From: an uncultured Collinsella sp.
GTDB taxonomy: Bacteria > Actinomycetota > Coriobacteriia > Coriobacteriales > Coriobacteriaceae
Length of the DNA stretch: 64,000 nucleotides
Direction: 5' to 3'
NCBI GenBank assembly: GCA_900757185.1
Contig: CAAEMX010000029.1
Location: 1-64,000 of the forward strand
The notes under the pieces were generated by a model. The model was not told the origin of the DNA and did no database searches. It saw only the letters and a program-made list of their open reading frames with translations. A program made the translations under genes and the position numbers. Numbering within the stretch: the first letter of the stretch is position 1; each line of letters opens with the position of its first letter. This document shows, piece by piece, positions 50,672 to 59,811 of this stretch.

Positions 50672-51366
50672 AACGCGCCTTTATGTCTGAGCTCGCCATC
50701 GTCCGCACGCTTGTCCCGAGCATCGCGGGCGTCGGCCTGTTCATCTTCGTCGTACTGACCCTCGCCAACGCATCGGATGGCGATTCCGGTATGAGCGCCG
50801 GCGCCTGTGCGGTCAGTGCCATGTCGTCCATCGTGGTCATGAACTCGCTGGCCGGCTACGACAATCAAAACGGATGGGAGCGCTATCGGGCAACGCTGCC
50901 CCTCTCGCGCAAAGACATCATCTGTGCACGCTACCTGAGCATCATTGTCTTCTCGGCCGTCATGGCGTGCGCCGCCGCGCTTCTGAGCATCGTCTCCATC
51001 CCGCTCTTCAACAGCGTGGGTATCCCCTCGACGGGACAGACCGTCTTTGAGACCGCAATCGCTTCGACCGCGTCCATGCTCATTTCCCTCATGATGGTGT
51101 TTCTGGCACAGCCGCTGTTCTTTCGATTTGGACACATGGAGGCGCTGCGCCTTTCCGTCGGCCTGTTTGCCCTGCTCGGATGCCTTGCCATGGCCACACT
51201 GAGCTCCTCCAACCCCATCAGCAACTGGCTCATGTCGATTGCTGGGGCGAATCCCGATCCCGCCGTCCTCGGCTGCCTGTGCGCAGGAATTGCCGTACTG
51301 GCCCTCGTGCTCTTTGCACTGAGTTGCGCCATCAGTACCAAGGTCTATCGAGCACGCGACCTGTAG
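50668..51366 (+). CDS. ABC-2 type permease
   Basis: This 232-residue protein has six predicted helices (about 12-30, 42-62, 88-110, 128-150, 163-182, 200-222) in the ABC-2 arrangement. A conserved NGWERYRATLPLSRKDIICARY loop after helix 2 is usual for this family and may contact the ATPase. It overlaps the ATPase gene by ATGA and is the last gene of the GntR operon. No clear terminator follows. Confidence 0.85.
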   Translation: MKRAFMSELAIVRTLVPSIAGVGLFIFVVLTLANASDGDSGMSAGACAVSAMSSIVVMNSLAGYDNQNGWERYRATLPLSRKDIICARYLSIIVFSAVMACAAALLSIVSIPLFNSVGIPSTGQTVFETAIASTASMLISLMMVFLAQPLFFRFGHMEALRLSVGLFALLGCLAMATLSSSNPISNWLMSIAGANPDPAVLGCLCAGIAVLALVLFALSCAISTKVYRARDL

Positions 51367-51548
51367 GCAAGCGCGGTATCATCGGACATGCGCCACAGAT
51401 CGGCGTGGCCCATTATTGGGAAGGCGCTCAACCCGTGTCGTGGATTACAGCAGCATTTTGAAAATAACGACCCGTCAAAGGGCACAAGCTCAAGTTGAAC
51501 ACCCTCACACCGGGCTTGAGATGTTTGTATTGCCCGCGCGCTACCGTG

Positions 51549-52853
51549 CTACTTGCGCAGCGGCTTGGGCAGCGGAATGCCCGCCGCGATGACGGCGGCG
51601 ATGATCATGCAGACGATACCCTTGAGCGGGAAGCACATGAGCAGCAGGCCCACAACCATGACCGGCTGACGCATAACGGCGCCCATCGTCGAGGCGGTGC
51701 AGACGGCGACGCAAAAGACCGGATCGGCGCCGGTGAGGATGGCAAGACCATAGCCCAGGCTCACACCCGAGAAGATAACCGGGAAGAAGTGGCCGCCACG
51801 CCAACCAAGGTTGATGAGGGCGGGCGTCAGCATGGCCTTAACAAGACCGGTCGCGATAAGCACGCCGGCGGGAATGGTCAGATAGGTCTCCATGAGCACG
51901 TCGGCTTGGGTCTCGCCGGCAAACATGGTGTAGGGCAGGACCGTGCCACAGATGGCGAGCGCCAGACCGGCTAGCATGGCCTTGACGACAGGGCGCTCCC
52001 CTATGGTGTGGGCCAACGCCTCGCTCGCGTGCTCCGAGACAAAGTACAGCCAGCCGCAGACCGTACCGATGAGTGCCAGGGGAATAAGCCAGACAAGCTC
52101 AAGGTTGCCCACCTGGGCAGCCTCGAACCTCGGCATACCCATACCGCCGCCCATAAGCTGTCCGAGCAGCAGATAGGTGCCCAGGCCGCCGGCAATCGCG
52201 ATGCCGTAGACTACGGTCTTTTGCGCCTTGGGCAGCTTGATGGTGATCTCGTCGGAGGCGGAATCCTCGTCTTCGTTGGCGCCCTGGCCATCGGCGCTAC
52301 CGGCGAGCGGCGCCACAAAACCAAAGACGGGCGCGGTAAAGAGCGCCGTCAGGGCGGCCTGGGTACCCAGCAGCGTGAGCTGCCTAAACTCGGCACCAAA
52401 GCGACGCATGCGGTCGCCGACCCAGCTGCACAGACCCGCGATAACGCCGGTCAGGCCGGCCTCCGGTCCAATGCTTCCGCCAAACAGCAGCGGCAGCAAC
52501 GCCGCGAGCGAAAGCTTGCCCAGGTTGTCGTACGGATAGCGACCGTCTTGCTTAACCTTGGCCATTACCTGGTTGAGGTCATCGGTCTTGGTGCCCGTCA
52601 TCTTTTCGTACAGGCCGATCAGCAGGCCGCCCAGCAGGCAGACGAAAAACGGATACGGCAAAAACCCGAACGGGCCGCTCGCGAGCTCGGGTGAAGCGAC
52701 GCCCAGCATATGCGGGATCTCGGTCCATAGATAGTCGATACCGCGCTCCATCGCAAAGAAGAACAGCCAGACCGCGGCGCCCGCAAACGCACCGGTCGCA
52801 GCCACGCTCACTAAGAACAGCGCACGGTTTTTGGGTTTTGCAAGGGTATCCAT
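51549..52853 (-). CDS. ClC-family chloride channel/antiporter
   Basis: This 434-residue membrane protein has about ten or more helices. GGSIGPEAGLTGVIAG (about 125-140) matches the ClC GxEGP region that lines the ion path, and GWRGGHFFPVIFSGVSLGYG (about 350-370) matches the second conserved loop (GGxFxPxLxxGAxxG). The motif-2 proton-linked Glu is kept as PEAG. A polar loop of about 20 residues near 200-220 is rich in Asp and Glu. It may be a Cl-/H+ exchanger for acid stress (inference). Confidence 0.88.
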   Translation of the reverse strand: MDTLAKPKNRALFLVSVAATGAFAGAAVWLFFFAMERGIDYLWTEIPHMLGVASPELASGPFGFLPYPFFVCLLGGLLIGLYEKMTGTKTDDLNQVMAKVKQDGRYPYDNLGKLSLAALLPLLFGGSIGPEAGLTGVIAGLCSWVGDRMRRFGAEFRQLTLLGTQAALTALFTAPVFGFVAPLAGSADGQGANEDEDSASDEITIKLPKAQKTVVYGIAIAGGLGTYLLLGQLMGGGMGMPRFEAAQVGNLELVWLIPLALIGTVCGWLYFVSEHASEALAHTIGERPVVKAMLAGLALAICGTVLPYTMFAGETQADVLMETYLTIPAGVLIATGLVKAMLTPALINLGWRGGHFFPVIFSGVSLGYGLAILTGADPVFCVAVCTASTMGAVMRQPVMVVGLLLMCFPLKGIVCMIIAAVIAAGIPLPKPLRK

Positions 52854-52978
52854 CGGGACCTCCCGTGGTCAAATCGACAAAGATACGTTTTATTGTAGGA
52901 CGAGCAGGCCTCGGGCGGGCTAACCATCTACGCCGCGAACGGTGCCGTTGGGTGCCGCACGAGCGATGAGCCTAAGGC

Positions 52979-53512
52979 TTAGGCGCCGATAATCGATGCG
53001 ATTTGACGCAGGTCGTCGGCAAAGTAGATGCCGGTCTGGCGCTGCGGGCTCGATAGGCCCTTGTCGATCATGCGCCCGAGCAGCGACTTAAGGTCGTTGT
53101 AGTACCCATCCAGGTTGTACAGAATGCACGGCGCACTCAAGTGCCCCAACGACACGGCGGACATGACCTCGGCAATCTCCTCGAGCGTGCCCGTACCGCC
53201 CGGGAAGGCGATGAACGCGTCGCCGAGCTCGATCATCTTGGCCTTACGCTCGGCCATGTCACTCGTCACGATGAGGTCGTCAATACCGTCGTGTTGAAAC
53301 TCTGCCTCGATAAAAAAGCTCGGCTCAACGCCCGTCACATGCCCGCCAGCATCGAGCACGCTATCGGCAAGCGCGCCCATCAGGCCCGACTTGGAGCCGC
53401 CGTATACCAGCGCGTGGCCGTTGGAGCCAATCCACGTGCCGAGCTCTCGCACTGCAGGCAGAAACGCCGGGTCGTTGCCGACGCTCGCGCCCAGGTATAC
53501 CGTGATATTCAT
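52979..53512 (-). CDS. LOG-family protein (TIGR00730, Rossmann fold)
   Basis: This 177-residue protein has the signature PGGTGTLEE (about 104-112) and GGSKSGLMGALADSVL near the nucleotide site. It is related to plant LOG enzymes, which hydrolyse N6-modified AMP to a free base and ribose phosphate. Bacterial members often act on AMP-like nucleotides. Its ribosome site is weak. It is read towards the ClC gene but 125 bp apart. Confidence 0.88.
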   Translation of the reverse strand: MNITVYLGASVGNDPAFLPAVRELGTWIGSNGHALVYGGSKSGLMGALADSVLDAGGHVTGVEPSFFIEAEFQHDGIDDLIVTSDMAERKAKMIELGDAFIAFPGGTGTLEEIAEVMSAVSLGHLSAPCILYNLDGYYNDLKSLLGRMIDKGLSSPQRQTGIYFADDLRQIASIIGA

Positions 53513-53548
53513 ATTCAGTCCCCCTCGTCGTGACGCGCGTCGCCCGTT

Positions 53549-53974
53549 CTAGCGTTGGCGTCGGCGATATTCGCGCACACGGCGCGACAGGTCGGCGAGC
53601 TCGTCACGATCGAGCTCTTCCAAATGCTCGAGATCGTCCATAAAGCGCGCCATGGTGTCCTTTTGACGCATCTTGATGAGCGTGTTGCAGTAGTTCACCG
53701 CCACGCCCGTGAGCATGGCGATGTAGAAGATGCTGATGACGCTCAAAACGACGGTGATAGCGCGGGCAACCGGCGTCTCGGCCGGGATATCACCGAAGCC
53801 GATCGTCGATACGGTCTCAAAGCTAAACCAGAGGCCGTCGCCAAACGTGAGGGTCGTGGGCTCGGACAGCCAGACGGCCGTCGAGCACAGCAGATAGAAG
53901 ACGAGAAACAGGCCCGTGATGCGCGCAAAGCCAGCCTGGCGCAAAACATCGGCAAGCGTCCTCAACTTGTTCAT
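53549..53974 (-). CDS. Two-helix potassium channel
   Basis: This 141-residue protein starts at ATG 53974 after AAGAGG. Two membrane helices (about 15-35 and 75-98) flank a pore helix and the selectivity filter TIGFGDI (about 63-69), a TVGYGD variant common in bacterial K+ channels. The cytoplasmic tail is a short coiled, acidic and basic helix (MDDLEHLEELDRDELADLSR), with no RCK domain. It probably forms a tetrameric K+ channel. Confidence 0.87.
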   Translation of the reverse strand: MNKLRTLADVLRQAGFARITGLFLVFYLLCSTAVWLSEPTTLTFGDGLWFSFETVSTIGFGDIPAETPVARAITVVLSVISIFYIAMLTGVAVNYCNTLIKMRQKDTMARFMDDLEHLEELDRDELADLSRRVREYRRRQR

Positions 53975-54043
53975 CGCGACCTCTTTTCCCAGACGCCCAA
54001 TCACATTCGCTCGGTATTGTCCCACGCCTCCCCCGCAAACGGA

Positions 54044-54100
54044 ACTAGTCATTGGGGACGTTCTTAAATGACTAGTCAAACAAGAACGTCCCCAATGACT
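54044..54100. repeat. REP-like inverted element (GTCATTGGGGAC type), copy 1
   Basis: AGTCATTGGGGACGTTCTT (54047-54065) and its exact reverse complement (54082-54100) face each other. Within the left half ACTAGTCATT and AATGACTAGT also form a palindrome of their own (54044-54076). It lies between the K+ channel and kinase genes. A near-identical copy is at 63204. Confidence 0.88.
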
Positions 54101-54187
54101 ACCTGACCGTTTAGCGGTGCGGTGGCTGAGTGGGCAGGTTGAGCTGGTATCCTTATGTGATACTGTCTCGACTCGATAGGATTTCAT

Positions 54188-56992
54188 GTGAAACCTTCCG
54201 CCATCCTTCGTTTGGCTCTATATCGCACCCTAGCCGTTGCGGTTGCCGTACTCACCGTACTGAGCGCCGTCATGCCTGCCCCCGCCTTTGCCGCCGACTC
54301 CGACCACCAGGTCAAGACGGTCCGCGTTGGCTGGCTCGTCAACAACAAAGGCTTCCAGGAAGGCACGCCGGGCGAGCGCCTCTCGGGATGGGGCTACGAG
54401 TACCTCCAGACCCTCTCGTATTACACAAAGGGCTGGCAATACGAATACGTTAGCGGCACCTTCTCCGAGCTTATGGACATGCTCGAGGCAGGCGAGATCG
54501 ACCTCATGCCCAACATCTCGTATTCGGCAGAGCGCGAGCAGAAGCTGCTCTTTTCCTCGAACCCCGAGGGCACCGAGCGCTACTACATCTACGCCAGGCC
54601 CGACCGCGACGATCTGGCCAAGGGTGACCCCCAGGCGCTCCAAGGCCTCACCATCGGCTGCAACTCTGGCGTTATGCAAACTATCGTCGGCCAGCAGTGG
54701 CTCGCCGACGAAGGCGTCACCTGCACCTATAAAGAAATCGACACCGGCAGTGCCCTCTTTGAGGCGCTTGCAGACGGCGAGGTCGACGCCGTCATCATGA
54801 ACGACACCATTTCGTCGCCCGATGCGTCACCCATGTTCTACGTAGGCTCGAGCGACTACTATTTTGCCGTTCCCAAAAGCCGCCCCGATCTGATGAACGA
54901 CATCAACGCCGCCATGACGACCATCGCCCGCGATAACCCGCGCTATAACGAGGAAGTCAAATCGAGTTACTCGACCCAAAACAGTGGCTCGTCATCGCTC
55001 ACCGGCCCCGAGACCACCTGGCTCAAAGCAAACGGCAATACCATCACGCTCGGCTATCTTAAAAACCAACTTCCCTACTGTACGCAAAATGACGACGGCG
55101 AGATGGAAGGGTCGCTCGCCTCGCTTGCAACGACGTTGCACGACAAGTTTGGCATTACGGTCAAAACAATCGCACTCTCGAGCAACAAACAAATGATCAA
55201 AGCCCTTTCCAACGGGACCATCGATGTCGCCCTGCCGTTGTTTCGCGACTACTGGCTCGCCGAGCAGACAGGGGTCATCCAGTCAAACTCGATGGGAACG
55301 GTTTCGCTGACCGCCATTCACAGTGGCAAAAACCTGAACAGCGACCTTAAGAACATCGCTTGTACAAAGAGCACAATCGTTAACCGTTTTGAGCTCGAAA
55401 GTCTCTTTCCGAACGCAACGGTAACCGAGTATTCGAATGACGGCGAGGTGCTCAAAGCCCTCGATGAGGGGAAGGCACGTTGCATCATTGTCCCCAGCAC
55501 GCGCCTGGAAACTCTCCGCGACATCTACGACATCGAGGATTTCGAAACACAGGAACTCACCAACACGGCACAACTATCGTGTTTAATTTCGCGCGGCAAG
55601 CCCGAGCTGCTGGGAATCATCAATAAGGGCATCGTCAATGCAGGTGAATCGCTCTCTGCAAACAGCTATTTCCCCACATCGTACTCGGCGCAAGAATCGG
55701 ATGCGTTCCGACTTCTCTACCGCAACCGCATCGTCATTGCGGCAGTCGTCATTTGCATTTTGCTCACCGGCATCGTCATCCTTGTCTGGTCGCTTTACCG
55801 CGCACAGGAGGAACGGCAGAAAGCCGATGCCGCCAACGCCGCCAAAACCGCTTTCCTCACGCGCATGAGCCACGACATCCGCACGCCGCTCAACGGCATC
55901 CTGGGCCTTATCGAAATTGAGGAATTGAGAGAAGGCGACATGCAGGTCGCCCGCGAAAGCCGCGCCAAGGCGCGCGTTGCCGCCAATCACCTGCTGTCAC
56001 TGATTAACGACATCCTCGAGATGGGCAGGATCGAGGAGCGCAAAGTGACGCTCGAGCACGAATCATTCAACCTTAAAGAGCTGTGCGACAATGCGCTCGT
56101 ACTGTGCAAGCTCCGCGCATCGGACCGCGGCATAACCATGCTCGACACCAGCGAGCCCTACGCTGTCGACCAATATATGATCGGCAGCCCCACCCATATT
56201 CGGCAGATCCTTGTCAACCTGCTCGACAACAGCATCAAGTACAACAAGCACGGAGGCACCGTCACGTTCTCATCGACCATCAAACCGGTCGACGACGAGC
56301 ACGCCGTGTTTTGCTTTAGCGTCTCGGATACCGGCATTGGTATGACATCCGAGTTTTTGGCACACATTTACGAGCCGTTTGCCCAGGAAGGCGACGATGC
56401 GCGCAGCAAGTTCCAAGGAACCGGCATTGGCATGTCTATCGTCAAATCGCTCATCGATATGATGGGCGGCACGATTGAGATTTCGAGTGAGGTTGGCGTG
56501 GGGAGTACGTTTGACGTCCGGATTCCGCTCGATATCGACAAGAACCCTCAGATAAAAGAATGTGCAGACACGCAGGTAAGCAGCTGCTCACTCGCCGGCA
56601 TGAACGTCCTTTTGGCAGAAGATAACGAACTCAATGCCGAGATTGCCCAAGCTCTGCTCGAAAGCGAAGGCATCGTCGTGACTCGCGCCGCCGACGGCAA
56701 CGAAACGGTCGATCTATATGTTGGTCGTCCCACCGGCAGCTTCGATGCAATCCTGATGGACATCATGATGCCGGGCATGGACGGCTACGAGGCAACCCGG
56801 GCGATCCGCCTGAGCGAAAAGGCCGATGCGGCCGACATCCCCATCATCGCGCTCACCGCCAACGCCTTTGCCGAAGACGCCAAGGCGGCACACGACGCCG
56901 GCATGAACGCCCATCTGCCCAAACCGCTCGACTTTAGCAAGCTCAAAAACATACTCGCCTGTATCAAGAAAAATGGGGCTGTTTCGCTATAG
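54188..56992 (+). CDS. BvgS-like hybrid sensor histidine kinase with two periplasmic binding domains
   Basis: This 934-residue protein uses GTG 54188 after ATAGGA. It has a signal peptide (about 1-36) and two tandem SBP_bac_3 (Venus flytrap) domains (about 40-270 and 285-505), one membrane helix (about 514-536), HisKA with MSHDIRTPLNGI (His562), an HATPase domain (N box NLLDNSIKYN, GTGIGMSIVKS) and a C-terminal receiver with phospho-acceptor Asp858 in LMDIMMPGMDG. This is the BvgS/EvgS plan. No Hpt domain and no separate response regulator lie nearby, so the onward partner is elsewhere. The binding domains suggest sensing of an amino acid or similar small solute. Confidence 0.92.
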   Translation: MKPSAILRLALYRTLAVAVAVLTVLSAVMPAPAFAADSDHQVKTVRVGWLVNNKGFQEGTPGERLSGWGYEYLQTLSYYTKGWQYEYVSGTFSELMDMLEAGEIDLMPNISYSAEREQKLLFSSNPEGTERYYIYARPDRDDLAKGDPQALQGLTIGCNSGVMQTIVGQQWLADEGVTCTYKEIDTGSALFEALADGEVDAVIMNDTISSPDASPMFYVGSSDYYFAVPKSRPDLMNDINAAMTTIARDNPRYNEEVKSSYSTQNSGSSSLTGPETTWLKANGNTITLGYLKNQLPYCTQNDDGEMEGSLASLATTLHDKFGITVKTIALSSNKQMIKALSNGTIDVALPLFRDYWLAEQTGVIQSNSMGTVSLTAIHSGKNLNSDLKNIACTKSTIVNRFELESLFPNATVTEYSNDGEVLKALDEGKARCIIVPSTRLETLRDIYDIEDFETQELTNTAQLSCLISRGKPELLGIINKGIVNAGESLSANSYFPTSYSAQESDAFRLLYRNRIVIAAVVICILLTGIVILVWSLYRAQEERQKADAANAAKTAFLTRMSHDIRTPLNGILGLIEIEELREGDMQVARESRAKARVAANHLLSLINDILEMGRIEERKVTLEHESFNLKELCDNALVLCKLRASDRGITMLDTSEPYAVDQYMIGSPTHIRQILVNLLDNSIKYNKHGGTVTFSSTIKPVDDEHAVFCFSVSDTGIGMTSEFLAHIYEPFAQEGDDARSKFQGTGIGMSIVKSLIDMMGGTIEISSEVGVGSTFDVRIPLDIDKNPQIKECADTQVSSCSLAGMNVLLAEDNELNAEIAQALLESEGIVVTRAADGNETVDLYVGRPTGSFDAILMDIMMPGMDGYEATRAIRLSEKADAADIPIIALTANAFAEDAKAAHDAGMNAHLPKPLDFSKLKNILACIKKNGAVSL

Positions 56993-57033
56993 TTTGTGCT
57001 CAACCACCATGCGCAGTAGAAAGGAAGCCAACG

Positions 57034-57513
57034 ATGTTTAGGCCCTTACGTCGAAAGAAACGCGCCATCACCGACGAGAAAGCGCGCGAACTGCTCGCTA
57101 CCTGCAAGCGCGGCGTCTTTGCCGTCAACGGCGATGATGGCTACCCCTATGCCATTCCCGTCAACTACTTCTTTGACGCCGAGCACGACAAGATTTATTT
57201 CCATGGCGCCAAGGCTGGCCACAAGGTCGATTCACTCAAGCATGATGATAAAGTCTGCTTTACCGTTTACGGCAACGAGTGGTACAAGGACGGCGACTGG
57301 GCTCCCTACGTTATGAGTACCGTTGTCTTTGGTCGTTGTCGCCTGGTAGATGAAGCGCCCGCGTTTATCGAGGACAAAGTCCGTCAGCTCGCGCTTAAGT
57401 ACTACCCTTCTGCCGAAGAAGTCGAGGAGGAGATCGCCAAAGACATAAAGGGCGTCCAACTCTACGAGATTTCGATTGAACATCTTTGCGGCAAGCAGAT
57501 TCATGAAAAGTAG
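57034..57513 (+). CDS. Pyridoxamine-phosphate-oxidase-like flavin protein (NimA type)
   Basis: This 159-residue split-barrel protein has GVFAVNGDDGYPYAIPVNYF (about 27-46) and IYFHGAKAGHKVD, the FMN-binding strands found in NimA-like nitroimidazole reductases and related flavin proteins. It follows GAAAGGAAG and the kinase by 41 nt. It could reduce nitro compounds or bind FMN or F420-like cofactors. The true substrate is unknown. It ends before a perfect 16-bp hairpin. Confidence 0.85.
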   Translation: MFRPLRRKKRAITDEKARELLATCKRGVFAVNGDDGYPYAIPVNYFFDAEHDKIYFHGAKAGHKVDSLKHDDKVCFTVYGNEWYKDGDWAPYVMSTVVFGRCRLVDEAPAFIEDKVRQLALKYYPSAEEVEEEIAKDIKGVQLYEISIEHLCGKQIHEK

Positions 57514-57546
57514 CGAATGCGGAAAACGCGCTCGCTACCCTCTGCA

Positions 57547-57587
57547 CCCCATGTGCCCACGCATTTTGACGGCGTGGGCACATGGGG
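57547..57587. terminator. 16-bp hairpin between convergent genes
   Basis: CCCCATGTGCCCACGC (57547-57562) and GCGTGGGCACATGGGG (57572-57587) match perfectly around a 9-nt loop. There is no T-tract, but its place between convergent stops suggests termination or mRNA end protection. Confidence 0.65.
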
Positions 57588-57609
57588 CAGCACTCGAATC
57601 GAGCGCCCC

Positions 57610-58821
57610 CTATACCCCAAAAACGTAGCGGTCCAGGCGCTCACACGCCTCCTTTACCCGCGAAAGCGGCAGTGCCAGATTCACGCGGATGTGACAGGGC
57701 CCGTGGAACGGGCGGCTGTCCTGATACCCCACGCCCACGCGCGCCCCCTCGTCGAGCAGCCACTGAATATCGCGGCCATGCTCGAGGCACCACTCGGTGC
57801 AGTCCAGAAACACCATGTACGTGCCCTGCGGACGCGAATAGCCCACGCCCTCAAAATGCTCGTCCACGTAATCGCAGAAGTAGTCAATGTTGCCCTGGAT
57901 GACCTGATTGAGCTCATCGACCCACTCGTAGCCCTGCGGCTGGTAGGCGCCGATAAGCGCGTGCATCGAAAGGACGTTCATCTCGTTGTAGTGAGTCTTG
58001 TTGGACACGGCGCACACGCGGTCGCGCAGCGTCTCGTTATAGATGATGTGGTAGCTGCCGACCAGGCCCGCCAGGTTGAACGTCTTGCTGGGCGCGTAGA
58101 GGGCAACCGTGCGCATGCGGGCATCCTCGCTCACCGACTGCGTCGGGATATGTCTGTGACCCGGCAGGATGATATCGGACCAAATCTCATCCGAGATCAC
58201 CACGCAATCGTGCTGGCGATAGATGTCCATGGCACGTTCGATCTCGTCGCGCTCCCATACGCGGCCGCAGGGATTGTGCGGCGAGCAGAACACCGCGGCA
58301 TGGATGTGGTTTTGGGCGAGCTTGCGCTCCATGTCCTCAAAGTCCATACGCCACACGCCTTGGTCGTCGAGCTTAAGCGGGCTGTGGACAATGCGATAGC
58401 CCGCGGCTTCGATAGACTTGGTGAAACCGATGTAGGTGGGGCTGTGAACCAGCACCGCATCGCCCGGCTGGACATACGCGCGCAGCGTCGACACGACACC
58501 GCCCAGCACGCCGTTTTCATAGCCGATATGCTCAGGAAGCAGGCTCTTAACGCCATTGCGGCGGCTCTGCCATTCGATGATGCGGTCAAAGTACTCGTCG
58601 CGCGGATCGAAATAGCCAAACATGGGATGCTGGGCGCGCTGAATGATGTGCTCCTGAACCGTGGGCACCGTGGCAAAATTCATGTCCGCCACCCACATGG
58701 GGATGCGGTCGAAGCCCTCGTCGGGTGCGTTCGGAGCCATGTCGGGAATTTCTCCCCAGGAGTCAACGGCGATGGCGTCCATACCGTGGCGGTCGATAAG
58801 CGAGGTAAAGTCGTATTTCAT
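57610..58821 (-). CDS. PatB/MalY-type PLP beta C-S lyase
   Basis: This 403-residue fold-type I PLP enzyme of the MalY/PatB group cleaves cystathionine or cysteine to pyruvate, ammonia and a thiol. WVADMNF near residue 43 is the usual start segment. HNPCGRVW, SDEIWSDI and the Schiff-base Lys in YAPSKTFNLAGL (about 240) form the PLP site. Some members also act as regulators (MalY). It could supply homocysteine for methionine or release hydrogen sulfide. Confidence 0.9.
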   Translation of the reverse strand: MKYDFTSLIDRHGMDAIAVDSWGEIPDMAPNAPDEGFDRIPMWVADMNFATVPTVQEHIIQRAQHPMFGYFDPRDEYFDRIIEWQSRRNGVKSLLPEHIGYENGVLGGVVSTLRAYVQPGDAVLVHSPTYIGFTKSIEAAGYRIVHSPLKLDDQGVWRMDFEDMERKLAQNHIHAAVFCSPHNPCGRVWERDEIERAMDIYRQHDCVVISDEIWSDIILPGHRHIPTQSVSEDARMRTVALYAPSKTFNLAGLVGSYHIIYNETLRDRVCAVSNKTHYNEMNVLSMHALIGAYQPQGYEWVDELNQVIQGNIDYFCDYVDEHFEGVGYSRPQGTYMVFLDCTEWCLEHGRDIQWLLDEGARVGVGYQDSRPFHGPCHIRVNLALPLSRVKEACERLDRYVFGV

Positions 58822-58933
58822 GCTGAGCTCCCGTGCAAAGCGGATTGTTTCGGTAGGCGTTATTGTCCACCAGCGTGGGCGGTTTTGGAGCGGAGTTTGG
58901 CGCTTAATTTGACGGGTGCGGACGAATGGCTGG

Positions 58934-59671
58934 TTAGTCTCGCGCGTCGTTGATGGCGGTTATCGTCAACCTGGTTCCGTCGACCGTAAACGATATGTCA
59001 AGCCCTGCGTAAGCCAAATGGTAAACGCGGTTTGGCTCGTGTTTGCTGCCCGCACGGCGCGGATCTTGGCGGAGCACCTCGATCAAGCCGGGGAGCTTTG
59101 TGTCCGGGACCATGTCCCGCAGCGCTTGCGGGAGCTCGACATCGAGCTCTTGCCATGGCGCGTCCTCAATCCAGCCGCCCGTCGCATCCGGGTGGCAGTC
59201 CGCAAACGGAATGTAGGGCTTAATGTCGTAGATGGGCGTGCCGTCGCGCAGGTCGGCCCCCAGCACATGAATGATGGGGCCATCGTCGGTAAGCTCAACA
59301 CGATCGAGCTTGACACAGGTGAGCCCGATGGGATTAGGGCGAAACGGGCTGCGCGTGGCAAACACGCCCACGCGCTCAGCTCCACCCAGACGCGGCGGGC
59401 GCACGGTTTTCGACCATTTTGCGTTGGTGCCGGACCTGTCCTGCGTTTTGGCATCGGCGGCTATGTCCTTAGCCGTGCCGCCGGGCGTTCCGTTTTCGAA
59501 GCGCCACAGCAGCCATAGGTGAGAGAAGGAGCCCAGACCCTCAACCGCTGCGTTGGAGGCAAATTCCGGCTCAAAGACAATGCACCCCTCAAGATGGGGC
59601 GCCAAAAAGCTGTTGCGCGGGATGCCGAACTTCTGCGGCAGGTCGGTATGTATGTGTGCAATAGGTTCCAT
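58934..59671 (-). CDS. trmO: tRNA (m6t6A37) methyltransferase TrmO/TsaA
   Basis: This 245-residue beta-barrel SAM enzyme methylates N6-threonylcarbamoyl-adenosine 37 in tRNA. Family blocks are GIPRNSF (normally GIPRQ), FSHLWLLWRFE, GVFATRSPFRPNPIGL (very characteristic), DLRDGTPIYDIKPYIPFAD, and a C-terminal DPRRAGSKHEPNRVYH. The start could also be ATG 59680. Neither has a strong site, and a longer frame to 59764 adds unlikely basic sequence. Confidence 0.9.
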   Translation of the reverse strand: MEPIAHIHTDLPQKFGIPRNSFLAPHLEGCIVFEPEFASNAAVEGLGSFSHLWLLWRFENGTPGGTAKDIAADAKTQDRSGTNAKWSKTVRPPRLGGAERVGVFATRSPFRPNPIGLTCVKLDRVELTDDGPIIHVLGADLRDGTPIYDIKPYIPFADCHPDATGGWIEDAPWQELDVELPQALRDMVPDTKLPGLIEVLRQDPRRAGSKHEPNRVYHLAYAGLDISFTVDGTRLTITAINDARD

Positions 59672-59811
59672 GCCGGTCATTGTACGGCATGAGGGCATGG
59701 ACGCTGCGTGCAATCCCCCACCACGACCGCCCTTTTTGCAACCAACGGTTGCTTGGAAGGGCATCGGCCGCCGCGTATGCTTAAAGCCGCAAGCAGCAGA
59801 AAGGAACTATC

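Noticed and set aside
54111..54150. tRNA-Ser/Leu-like 5' half (GGTGCGGTGGCTGAGTGG)
   Set aside because: The D-arm-like run is suggestive, but no anticodon arm, T-arm or matching acceptor strand follows before the kinase gene.
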